This document shows positions 1 to 6,460 of a stretch of DNA of 11,361 bases, piece by piece. Positions within the stretch are counted from its first letter, which is position 1; every line of letters begins with the position of its first letter. The position numbers and the translations under genes are program-made. Location of the stretch: the NCBI GenBank assembly GCA_035539855.1, contig DATLHO010000263.1:1-11361 (forward strand), read 5' to 3'. A model generated the notes under the pieces. It was not told the DNA's origin, made no database searches, and saw only the letters and a list, made by a program, of their open reading frames with translations. The stretch comes from DATLHO01 sp035539855 (GTDB lineage Bacteria; Bacteroidota; Ignavibacteria; OLB7).

Positions 1-3
1 GAG

Positions 4-366
4 ATGGACGAGATGGAGCTGGCCGCGATGGAGTGCGTGCCGTGCAAGGGAGGCGTCCCGGCGCTGAAGGGCGCGGAGCTCGAGCGGCTCGAGGGACGCC
101 TGGGCGGCGGATGGCGCGTCGTCGACGAGCATCACCTCGAGAAGCGCTACGAGTTCCCCGACTACCGCTCGACGCTCGCGTTCGTCAACGGCGCGGCGGA
201 GATCGCGGAGTCGCAGGGACACCATCCGAACATCGCGTTCACCTACGGACGCGCCGACGTCACCATCTGGACGCACAAGATCGACGGACTCACCGAGAGC
301 GACTTCGTGCTCGCCGCGAAGCTCGATCGCGGACTCGAACTGCTCAAGAGCGAGGGCGCCGTCTGA
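4..366 (+). CDS. phhB: Pterin-4a-carbinolamine dehydratase (PCD/DCoH family)
   Basis: This 120-residue protein dehydrates 4a-hydroxytetrahydrobiopterin so that the pterin cofactor of aromatic amino acid hydroxylases can be recycled. In bacteria lacking such hydroxylases the same fold has been linked to pterin or molybdopterin metabolism. The PCD signature is clear: E69-x3-H73-H74-P75, then the WTH segment at 89-91 and D100. The N-terminal C-x2-C and the later GW at 36-37 fit the usual opening of bacterial members, and the length (about 100-120 aa) is normal. The start is uncertain because the window begins 3 bases upstream; the ATG at 13 is an alternative and no ribosome site can be seen. The TGA at 364-366 overlaps an ATG in frame with the next gene, so the two may be co-transcribed, although no functional link with a phosphatase is evident. 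Confidence 0.9.
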   Translation: MDEMELAAMECVPCKGGVPALKGAELERLEGRLGGGWRVVDEHHLEKRYEFPDYRSTLAFVNGAAEIAESQGHHPNIAFTYGRADVTIWTHKIDGLTESDFVLAAKLDRGLELLKSEGAV

Positions 367-404
367 TGCGCCGGTATCACCATCACCACTTCGGAGCCGC
401 CCCG

Positions 405-2057
405 ATGTCGACGCTCGTCTCTCGCCTCATCCTGTTGACGCTGCTGACGGTCGCACCGGCCATGGCGCAGCAGCTCTATCGACGTCCTCTCGTCGGCGCG
501 GTGACCGATCGCTCCGCCACCGTACAGGCGTGGCTCGACGCGGCCGGCAGCCTCACGCTCGAGTACGGCACCGACCCATCGCTCGACGGCGCACGGAGCG
601 TCGGACCGCTCGCCGCGAGCGCCGCCGAGGACTTCGTCGTCCGTTTCACGCTCGAGGGACTGGAACCGTCGACGCGCTACTACTACCGCGTCGGCGGAGC
701 GCTGCAGTCGTTCACGACGATGCCGGCGATCGGGACCGATGCGCCGATGGAGATCCTCTTCGGTTCGTGCCAGCAGCGCAACAGCACCGATTCGGGTGTC
801 GTGTTCCGCGCCGCGAACGACGGCGACGACCTGTTCATTCAGCTCGGCGACTGGACTTATCCCGACCGCCGCATCACGGACTTCCCCACCGCGGCGGGCT
901 CGATTCGCGAGTCGTACGCGCAGCGCTACGACACGACCTATCCCTTCGCGCGAACGGTGCTCTCGCGCATGGGAGCCGCGTATGTCTGGGATGATCACGA
1001 CTACTGGAAGAACAACGCCGACGGGTCGCTGGCGGCGGACCTGAAGGACTCGGTGATCACAGGATACCGACGCTACTTCCCGCACTATCCCCTGCCGAAT
1101 CCGAACGGCATCTGGCAGTCGTTCCGCGCGGGCAACGTCGAGTTCTTCCTGATCGACTCGCGCTCGCAGCGCAATCCGATCGATAACGCATTCCCGAACA
1201 ATCGCTTCGAGCCTCCCGCGGGACATTCGATGCTCGCCGGCTACCCGATCTCCGGCACCGACCAGCGGACGTGGCTCGCCGACGCGATCCGCCGCTCGAC
1301 CGCGCGCTGGCAGGTGCTCGTCACGCCGGTGTTCTTCAATCCCGGGGCACAGCAGATCATCGCACTGGCGGACCTGATCGGCCGCAGCGATGTCTCGCGC
1401 GAAGTCGCCGACAAGTGGGTCGGCTATCCCGCCGACATCGACACGATGCGCACGCTGCTGCGCGAGGGGTACGGTCGCAATATGCTCATCATCAGCGGCG
1501 ACGCGCACGTCAACGTCTATGACGACGGCACGCGCTCGCTGCGACCGGAGTTCATGGTCGGCAACCTCGACATCACGACGGCCGATCTCTTCGCGCTCCT
1601 GTCGCAGTACAACATCACGCTGTGGTCGGCGATGCAGTCCGGACTCAACAACACGATCGGACGCCTGCGTGTCGAGACCACGCCCGTGCATCGGCTCGTC
1701 GTCGAGTCCTACGACGAGGAGGGCGCCGTCGAGCTGCGCTACGAGATGGCCGACTCCACCGGCGGCAGCGGCGTCCGCGGTCTTCCAGAGGCCGCGAGCA
1801 TGGGCGTCTGGACGGGGATCGAGGATCGCACGCTGCGCGTCCGACTGGCGCGGGCGCCGGCCGCGCCCGTGCGGATCGAGCTCTTCGACGTGTCGGGTCG
1901 GACGGTGCTCGGCGGCGTGGGAGCTCGAGTTCCATCGAGCCAGGGCGGGGACATGGTCGAGATCGATCTCCCCCACTCGATCGTCGCCGGCACGTATCTC
2001 GGGAGGATCACCGTCGGCGACGATGTCATGTCGTTCCGCGTGGTCGTCGGGGAGTAG
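405..2057 (+). CDS. Secreted PhoD-like metallophosphatase with T9SS-type C-terminal domain
   Basis: This 550-residue protein is probably an exported phosphomonoesterase or phosphodiesterase of the PhoD family. Residues 1-21 form a signal peptide (a Leu-rich core ending AMA before QQ). Residues 30-105 resemble the beta-sandwich that precedes PhoD catalytic domains. Metal-site motifs follow in family order: GSC at 120-122, QLGDW at 146-150, VWDDHDYW from 194 and SGDAHVN at 364-370. The last 60 or so residues (V489 onward, FDVSGR, then a G-T-Y turn and a final VVVGE strand) resemble the Por/T9SS type A sorting domain, so cell-surface delivery or release is likely. The ATG at 405 was chosen because GGAG lies at 393-396 and it opens directly on the signal peptide. 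The ATG at 366 would add 13 residues including four histidines. Substrate is unknown. A shared transcript with phhB is possible. Confidence 0.88.
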   Translation: MSTLVSRLILLTLLTVAPAMAQQLYRRPLVGAVTDRSATVQAWLDAAGSLTLEYGTDPSLDGARSVGPLAASAAEDFVVRFTLEGLEPSTRYYYRVGGALQSFTTMPAIGTDAPMEILFGSCQQRNSTDSGVVFRAANDGDDLFIQLGDWTYPDRRITDFPTAAGSIRESYAQRYDTTYPFARTVLSRMGAAYVWDDHDYWKNNADGSLAADLKDSVITGYRRYFPHYPLPNPNGIWQSFRAGNVEFFLIDSRSQRNPIDNAFPNNRFEPPAGHSMLAGYPISGTDQRTWLADAIRRSTARWQVLVTPVFFNPGAQQIIALADLIGRSDVSREVADKWVGYPADIDTMRTLLREGYGRNMLIISGDAHVNVYDDGTRSLRPEFMVGNLDITTADLFALLSQYNITLWSAMQSGLNNTIGRLRVETTPVHRLVVESYDEEGAVELRYEMADSTGGSGVRGLPEAASMGVWTGIEDRTLRVRLARAPAAPVRIELFDVSGRTVLGGVGARVPSSQGGDMVEIDLPHSIVAGTYLGRITVGDDVMSFRVVVGE

Positions 2058-2099
2058 CCGGTCGACGAGGCGAGCGCATCGACGCTCGTTCAGGAAATG

Positions 2100-2138
2100 G
2101 CGAAGGGCACCCCGGATCGATCCGGCGGTGCCCTTCGC
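2100..2138. terminator. Bidirectional intrinsic terminator between convergent genes
   Basis: A perfect 12-bp inverted repeat (2100-2111 with 2127-2138) is followed by GTTT on the plus strand and preceded by GGAAAT, giving a short T-rich run on the minus strand. The interior 2112-2125 is itself a palindrome, so the hairpin can extend to about 18 pairs with one bulged base (2126). It lies between the stop of the phosphatase gene (+) and the stop of the metH-like gene (-), so it probably ends both transcripts. Confidence 0.85.
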
Positions 2139-2159
2139 GTTTCCAACGGAGCCTGCGTT

Positions 2160-3986
2160 CTACTCGACCATGACGAACTCGCGCTCGTCGTACACGAGCC
2201 TGCGGGCGAGCTCGGCGCCCTTCTCGTCGAGCTTGTACATCGGCTGGATCTTCGAAGCGTGCACGATCGCCATGTCGAGTCCCTCCTGCACCGCGTTGTG
2301 GAGGAAGACCGAGTTGAGCACCTGCCGCGTCACCGGAGCCAGTCCGAACGAGCAGTTGCTGAGTCCCAGGATCGTGTAGGCGCGCGGCATCTGCCGCTTG
2401 ATCTCGCGAATGGCCGAGAGCGTCGCGACGCCGCTGTCGCGAAGATCCTCCGAGCCAGTGCCGAGCGGGAACGTGAGCGGATCGAAGATCAGATCCTCCT
2501 CACGCATGCCGTGCACGGTGACCGCGTGGTCGCGGATCGCCTTCGCAATGGAGACCTTCTTCTCGAACGAATACGCCTGGCCATCCTCGTCGATCGAGAG
2601 CACGATGACCGCGGCGCCGAAGCGCTTGGCGAGCTTGAGGATCGCGTCGGCCTTGGCGGTTCCCTCTTCGAAGTTGATCGAGTTGATGATCGCGCGACCG
2701 GCGCAGAGCTTCAGTGCGGTCTCGATGACGGGCACCTCGGTCGAGTCGATCATCAGCGGCAGCGCTACCTGCGTGTTGAACCGGCGCATCACCTCGACGA
2801 CGTCGCGGGTCTCGTCGCGGCCGACGTAGGCAACGCAGACATCCAGGATGTGCGCGCCCTCCTTGACCTGCTCCTTCGCCATCGCGACCATCCCGTCGTA
2901 GTTCTCATCGTTGATGAGCGTGCGGAATTTCTTCGAACCGTTGGTGTTACAGCGCTCGCCGACGAGCAGCGGCGCGGGCTCCAACCGCAGCGGCACCGCG
3001 CTGTAGATCGACGCGACCGACGGCGTGTACTCCCAGGCGCGCTCGGCGCGCGGGGTCTCGTCGATCAGCTTCCGCAGCGCCGCGATGTGCTCCGGCGTCG
3101 TGCCGCAGCAGCCGCCGACGACGGAGACGCCGAGGTCGCCGATGAAGCGGCGCATCCAGTGCACCATCTCGTCGGGCGTCAGGTGGTAGTGCGCGTGGCC
3201 GCCGACGTTCTCCGGAATGCCCGCGTTCGGCATCACGAAGATCGGCTTGGGCGAGTTCTGGCAGAGGTAGCGGAGGCTTTCCTCCATCTCCTTCGGACCG
3301 GTCGCGCAGTTCATGCCGATGACATCGATGATGTCATAGGGCTCGAGGATCGTCAGCGCGGCGGCGATCTCGGTGCCCATGAGCATCGTGCCCATCGTCT
3401 CGATGGTGACCGAGGCGATGACCGGCACGCGGTGGCCGGTCTCCTCGAAGTAATCCATCGCGGCGTAGAGCGCGGCCTTCATCTGCAGGGGATCCTGTGC
3501 GGTCTCGATGCACAGCAGGTCGGCGCCGCCCTCGATCAATCCCGCGATGTGCTCGCGGTACGAGGCCGCCATGTCGTCGAAGGAGATGTGCCCGAGCGAC
3601 GGGAGCTTCGTCGTCGGACCGACCGAGCCGGCGACGAAGCGCGGGCGCTCGTCGGTCGAGTACTCGTCGGCGCAGGCGCGGGCGATCTCCGCCGAGAGGC
3701 GGCTGAGCTCGTAGGCGCGCTCGGCCATGTCGTACTCGGCGAGGACGATCGACGTCGACCCGAACGAGTTCGTCTCGATGATGTCCGCGCCGGCCTCGAG
3801 AAAGCCGCGGTGCACCGCGCGGACGGCGTCGGGCTTCGAGACGCAGAGGTACTCGTTGCATCCCTCGAGGTCCGGACCGCCGAAGTCCTCGGGGGTCAGG
3901 TACTGGGTCTGCAGCGACGTGCCGGTCGCGCCGTCGAAGAGCAGGACGCGCGATTCAAGGTGCTTTCGGAAATCTCTATCAGGCAT
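2160..3986 (-). CDS. metH: MetH-like homocysteine/methyltetrahydrofolate module, lacking the cobalamin half
   Basis: This 608-residue protein matches the N-terminal half of cobalamin-dependent methionine synthase. The homocysteine-binding barrel spans about 10-330: the DGATGT opening at 18-23, the ETNSFGST segment, and the zinc ligands C227 (GMNCATGP), C293 and C294 (GGCCGT). The methyltetrahydrofolate (pterin-binding) barrel begins near 341 with GERCN at 343-347 and runs to about 600. Family enzymes of about 1,200 residues continue with a cobalamin domain (DxHxxG) and an AdoMet reactivation domain. Both are absent: the protein ends in a TAG just after the second barrel and a terminator follows, so this looks like a designed end rather than a fresh nonsense mutation. 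A separate B12-binding partner is therefore expected elsewhere. The start at 3986 places 17 residues before DGATGT, as in MetH; an in-frame ATG at 4034 lies inside the upstream repeat and is less likely. No Shine-Dalgarno motif and no recognisable riboswitch precede it. Confidence 0.88.
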   Translation of the reverse strand: MPDRDFRKHLESRVLLFDGATGTSLQTQYLTPEDFGGPDLEGCNEYLCVSKPDAVRAVHRGFLEAGADIIETNSFGSTSIVLAEYDMAERAYELSRLSAEIARACADEYSTDERPRFVAGSVGPTTKLPSLGHISFDDMAASYREHIAGLIEGGADLLCIETAQDPLQMKAALYAAMDYFEETGHRVPVIASVTIETMGTMLMGTEIAAALTILEPYDIIDVIGMNCATGPKEMEESLRYLCQNSPKPIFVMPNAGIPENVGGHAHYHLTPDEMVHWMRRFIGDLGVSVVGGCCGTTPEHIAALRKLIDETPRAERAWEYTPSVASIYSAVPLRLEPAPLLVGERCNTNGSKKFRTLINDENYDGMVAMAKEQVKEGAHILDVCVAYVGRDETRDVVEVMRRFNTQVALPLMIDSTEVPVIETALKLCAGRAIINSINFEEGTAKADAILKLAKRFGAAVIVLSIDEDGQAYSFEKKVSIAKAIRDHAVTVHGMREEDLIFDPLTFPLGTGSEDLRDSGVATLSAIREIKRQMPRAYTILGLSNCSFGLAPVTRQVLNSVFLHNAVQEGLDMAIVHASKIQPMYKLDEKGAELARRLVYDEREFVMVE

Positions 3987-4000
3987 GGTAGCAGCGAAAA

Positions 4001-4079
4001 GGACACGGATTGGACGAACGAGACGGATGGGCACGGAGTGGATCCGTGGCGATCCGTCTCATCCGTCTCATCCGTGTCC
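4001..4079. repeat. 79-nt imperfect palindrome of ATCCGT words (REP/MITE-like)
   Basis: The arms 4001-4029 and 4051-4079 are inverted repeats matching at 24 of 29 positions by my count. The centre adds a 6-bp stem, CACGGA 4032-4037 with TCCGTG 4043-4048. The right side holds ATCCGT at 4042, 4052, 4061 and 4070, spaced 9-10 nt; the left arm carries the reverse-complement word. It sits between the stop of the outer-membrane protein gene and the start of the metH-like gene. On the minus strand the hairpin is followed by TTTT (4000-3997), so it might also act as a terminator or attenuator. The worded structure suggests a dispersed repeat family, which one window cannot prove. Confidence 0.7.
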
Positions 4080-4114
4080 CATCCAGATGATTCGGAGAAG
4101 ATACGTACGGGGCG

Positions 4115-4858
4115 TTAGAACCGCACCTGCACTCCGAGCCGCGCGTCGATCAGGTCGGTCCGCGACTTCTTCGGCACGTACGTGACGCTGCCGGCCTCGC
4201 GGCGCATCGAGCCGTTGGTCAGGTACTCGGCCTCGCCGCCGGCCAGATAGCCCACTCGCAGGTCGAGCAGCACCTCGCCGACCTCGTCGCCCTCGCCGCG
4301 TCGATCGTTCTGCCACAGGAGCACGAGCGCGCCGGCGCCGCCGCCGTAGCTGAAGACGCCGTCGTCGAAGTTCGTCGACGACGCGATCGCGCCGTCCTCG
4401 CCGGCGCCCTCGCTCTCGACGCTCGTCGAGGTGAACAGGTAGCTGAAGCCGAGCTTGCCGTCGACGAAGGGACGGACGACGCCGTCCTTCGGGATCAGAC
4501 GCAGATAGAGATGGCCGAGGGCGATGTTGTTGCTGGTCTCGACGTCGACCGTGACGTCGGGGATCGTAGTGCTCCACGGCTCCTTGCGCGACTCGCTGCC
4601 GTAGGTCATGAACCCGGCCTGCAGGCCGACCTCGATCGGCGCGGTGCCGACGTGATAGCCGACCTCGACCCCGAGGCCGAAGCCGACCTTGTCGAGCGTA
4701 TCGGAGAATTCGCCGGTCGGCACGCCGACCATGAAGCTCGCGCCGACTGCCGGGGACTGGGCCGAGGCGGTCGAGGCTACGAAGAACGCGGCTGCCGCCG
4801 TCGCGGCGGTCGCCTGGAGAATCCGTCGGGTAATGCGTCGCATGATGTGCCTATTCAT
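4115..4858 (-). CDS. Outer-membrane beta-barrel protein (OMP_b-brl type)
   Basis: This protein of 247 residues has a signal peptide (basic n-region MNRHIMRRITRR, Ala-rich core, ASAQ cleavage site near residue 34). The mature part has alternating hydrophobic strands rich in Gly and aromatics. Examples are VGASFMVGVPTGEF, FGLGVEVGYHVG, IEVGLQAGFMTYG and GHLYLRLIP, and it closes on RLGVQVRF with a C-terminal Phe, the usual barrel-assembly signal. It resembles small 8-stranded OmpX/OmpA-like barrels; ligand and role are unknown. Start choice is open: ATG 4858 has no ribosome site, while ATG 4843 (five codons later) has a weak AGG upstream. The gene is co-directional with the metH-like gene, but a 128-nt gap with a large palindrome separates them, so an operon is doubtful. 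The long upstream extension of the open frame to 5341 is antisense to the hydrolase gene and is not real coding. Confidence 0.82.
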   Translation of the reverse strand: MNRHIMRRITRRILQATAATAAAAFFVASTASAQSPAVGASFMVGVPTGEFSDTLDKVGFGLGVEVGYHVGTAPIEVGLQAGFMTYGSESRKEPWSTTIPDVTVDVETSNNIALGHLYLRLIPKDGVVRPFVDGKLGFSYLFTSTSVESEGAGEDGAIASSTNFDDGVFSYGGGAGALVLLWQNDRRGEGDEVGEVLLDLRVGYLAGGEAEYLTNGSMRREAGSVTYVPKKSRTDLIDARLGVQVRF

Positions 4859-5003
4859 GATTGGTCGTTGACAGGATCGGGACGTCGAGGACGACGCCGG
4901 GATGCCGGCCTCTATCGACTGACGCGGCTCGAGGTTGCGCGTGACGCTCGTTACGGATTGTCCGTCGGACGCAGGCCGCGCTGGGCCGGTCCGCCGGGAT
5001 GCG

Positions 5004-5011
5004 TAAGTTTG
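5004..5011 (+). promoter_or_regulatory. Candidate Bacteroidota -7 element (TAAGTTTG)
   Basis: TAAGTTTG matches the Bacteroidota -7 consensus TAnnTTTG exactly and lies 28 nt before the hydrolase ATG. A matching -33 TTG is not present at the expected distance (CTG at 4981-4983), so the site is only partly supported. Confidence 0.4.
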
Positions 5012-5039
5012 CCCTTTTGCCAGAACAGGCGAGCCGACC

Positions 5040-5582
5040 ATGACCGAGCGCAACGATTCGATTCTCGTCGTCGTCGATGTCCAGGAGCGGATGATGCCCG
5101 TCATCGATCGCAGCGACGCCGTCACCGACGCCGTCCTGCGGCTGGTGCGCGGGTTCCGCGCCCTCGACCTGCCGATCCTCGTGACCGAGCAGTACTCGAA
5201 GGGACTCGGACACACCGTGCCCTCGGTCCGCGAGGCGCTCGCGGAGTGGTACCGGCCGATCGAGAAGATCACCTTCTCCGCCGCCGGCGAGCTGCACTTC
5301 ATGCAGCAGCTCGAGGGCGCCGCGCGCAACCACGCGATCATCTGCGGCGTCGAGACGCACGTCTGCGTCTTTCAGACCGCGCGCGACCTGGCGATGATGG
5401 GTTGGGAGGTGGAGGTGGTCGCCGACGCGGTCGGCTCGCGCGCGCCCGGCAATCGCGAGGTCGCGCTCGATCGGCTCTCGCGCCGCGGCGTCGAGCTGAC
5501 GAGCGTCGAGATGGTGCTCTTCGATCTCATGCAGCGCGCTGACATCGCGGAGTTCAAGGCCGTCTCGGCGATCGTGAAGTAG
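5040..5582 (+). CDS. Isochorismatase-family cysteine hydrolase (ISOC1-like)
   Basis: This 180-residue alpha/beta hydrolase belongs to the isochorismatase-like superfamily. The Asp-Lys-Cys triad is visible: D13 in VVVDVQ, K76 in PIEKITFS and C109 in GVETHVCV, and the G-V-E-T-H-V-C loop is characteristic. The segment TEQYSKGLGHTV (49-60) is typical of ISOC1/ISOC2 and related small hydrolases rather than of siderophore isochorismatases. The substrate is not predictable. It has no signal peptide, so it is cytoplasmic. The start follows a TAAGTTTG promoter element and a weak AGGCG. It is divergent from the outer-membrane protein gene. The next gene downstream is 90 nt away on the same strand, with no clear terminator between them. 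Confidence 0.88.
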   Translation: MTERNDSILVVVDVQERMMPVIDRSDAVTDAVLRLVRGFRALDLPILVTEQYSKGLGHTVPSVREALAEWYRPIEKITFSAAGELHFMQQLEGAARNHAIICGVETHVCVFQTARDLAMMGWEVEVVADAVGSRAPGNREVALDRLSRRGVELTSVEMVLFDLMQRADIAEFKAVSAIVK

Positions 5583-5672
5583 CTCCGCACGCTGCTCGAC
5601 ACGGCGATCGCGCGACGTCCCGGCGACACGACACTCATGGCTCGTTGCCCGTCACATCACAACTAGATCTCG

Positions 5673-6194
5673 ATGGTTTCTCCCAAGCTTCTTCTCGGCA
5701 TACTGATCGCGGTGGCGGTCATCGGCGTGACGCTGCTGGCGCTGCAGTGGTGGATACTCGGCGGCATCATCACCGCGATCGCGCTGGGGCTGCTGTACCT
5801 CTGGTGGCGGTTCAACCAGATCCTGCAGATCTCGCAGGCGATGCTCAAGAACGACATCGCACTGGCGCGCAAGCGTCTCGAATCGGTGAAGAACCCCGAG
5901 AAGCTCAATGCCTACTCGAAGACCTACTACTACTTCTTCCAGGGCATGGTCGAGATCCACTCCAACAACTTCAAGGCGGCGCGCCCGGCCTTCAAGACCT
6001 CGCTCGAAACCAACCGCTTCCGCTCGGTCGACGAGCGCGCCACGGCACTCCTGATGCTCGCGCAGCTCGACATGCGCCAGCGCAACATGGAAGGCGCCAA
6101 GCGCTACCTCCGCGAAGCCAAAGCCCTGGAGCCCGGCCAGGAAATCAAGGACCAGATCGCAATGATCGTAAAGCAGTCCCGACTCCGCCTTTAG
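5673..6194 (+). CDS. Two-TM membrane protein with tetratricopeptide repeats
   Basis: This 173-residue protein has two adjacent hydrophobic helices (about 6-24 and 29-46) forming an N-terminal membrane hairpin. A soluble helical part follows with two TPR-like units: around 85-115 (GMVEIHSNNFKAARPAFKTSLETN) and 121-155 (ALLMLAQLDMRQRNMEGAKRYLREAKALEP). TPRs mediate protein contacts, so this is probably a membrane-attached adaptor or assembly factor; the partner is unknown. No ribosome site is seen before the ATG, and the start rests on the well-formed first TM segment. The stop codon TAG (6192-6194) lies inside the first mini-hairpin of the downstream array, so the extreme C-terminus (SRLRL) may have been reshaped by the repeat. 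Confidence 0.8.
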   Translation: MVSPKLLLGILIAVAVIGVTLLALQWWILGGIITAIALGLLYLWWRFNQILQISQAMLKNDIALARKRLESVKNPEKLNAYSKTYYYFFQGMVEIHSNNFKAARPAFKTSLETNRFRSVDERATALLMLAQLDMRQRNMEGAKRYLREAKALEPGQEIKDQIAMIVKQSRLRL

Positions 6195-6217
6195 GCGGAA
6201 GGGACAGGCCGGAGGCC

Positions 6218-6307
6218 AGGGGACAGCTTCGCAGGGGACAGCTGCGCAGGGGACAGCTGCGCAGGGGACAGCTTCGTAGGGGACAGCTTCGTAGGGGACG
6301 GCTTCGC
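6218..6307 (+). repeat. 15-nt tandem repeat, six units
   Basis: Six consecutive 15-nt units begin at 6218, 6233, 6248, 6263, 6278 and 6293, each of the form AGGGGACAGCTKCGY. Units 2 and 3 are identical to each other, as are units 4 and 5; the last has ACGG for ACAG. A seventh, decayed unit starts at 6308. The pattern of identical neighbours suggests recent local duplication. There are no unique spacers, so this is not a CRISPR array. Confidence 0.92.
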
Positions 6308-6324
6308 GGGGGACGTAAATGCAA

Positions 6325-6355
6325 AGGGCAGTACCGGCATCGCTGGTACTGCCCT
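6325..6355. terminator. Intrinsic terminator between convergent genes
   Basis: A perfect 11-bp stem (6325-6335 with 6345-6355, 9-nt loop) is followed by CTTCATTTT on the plus strand. It is the only unique-sequence hairpin in the array and probably terminates the TPR gene transcript. On the minus strand the trailing sequence is less T-rich, so reverse function is uncertain. Confidence 0.75.
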
Positions 6356-6460
6356 CTTCATTTTCCATCGACCTGGCCGGAGGCCTGTCCCCTGGCCGGA
6401 GGCCTGTCCCTTGCGCAGCTGTCCCCTCGCCGAAGGCGTGTCCCCAGGGGCCTTCGGCCC

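Noticed and set aside
33..404. N-terminal extension of the phosphatase frame over the phhB gene
   Set aside because: It is an Arg-rich out-of-frame reading of phhB; the signal peptide begins at the ATG at 405, with GGAG upstream.
366..404. Alternative start giving four consecutive histidines (MRRYHHHHFG)
   Set aside because: It looks like a His tag but is a natural CATCACCATCACCAC run ahead of the better supported start; no construct sequence is nearby.
3320..3336. TGACATC-GAT-GATGTCA inverted repeat
   Set aside because: It lies inside the conserved homocysteine domain (codons for DIIDVI) and is explained by codon choice.
3987..4034. Upstream ATG for the metH-like gene
   Set aside because: The extra 16 residues are encoded by the ATCCGT palindrome and have no counterpart in MetH.
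4868..4873. TTGACA resembling a -35 box upstream of the hydrolase gene
   Set aside because: No -10 or -7 element follows at a usable distance; the surroundings are GC-rich.
6218..6316. Possible CRISPR array
   Set aside because: Units are 15 nt and contiguous with no unique spacers, and no cas genes are present.
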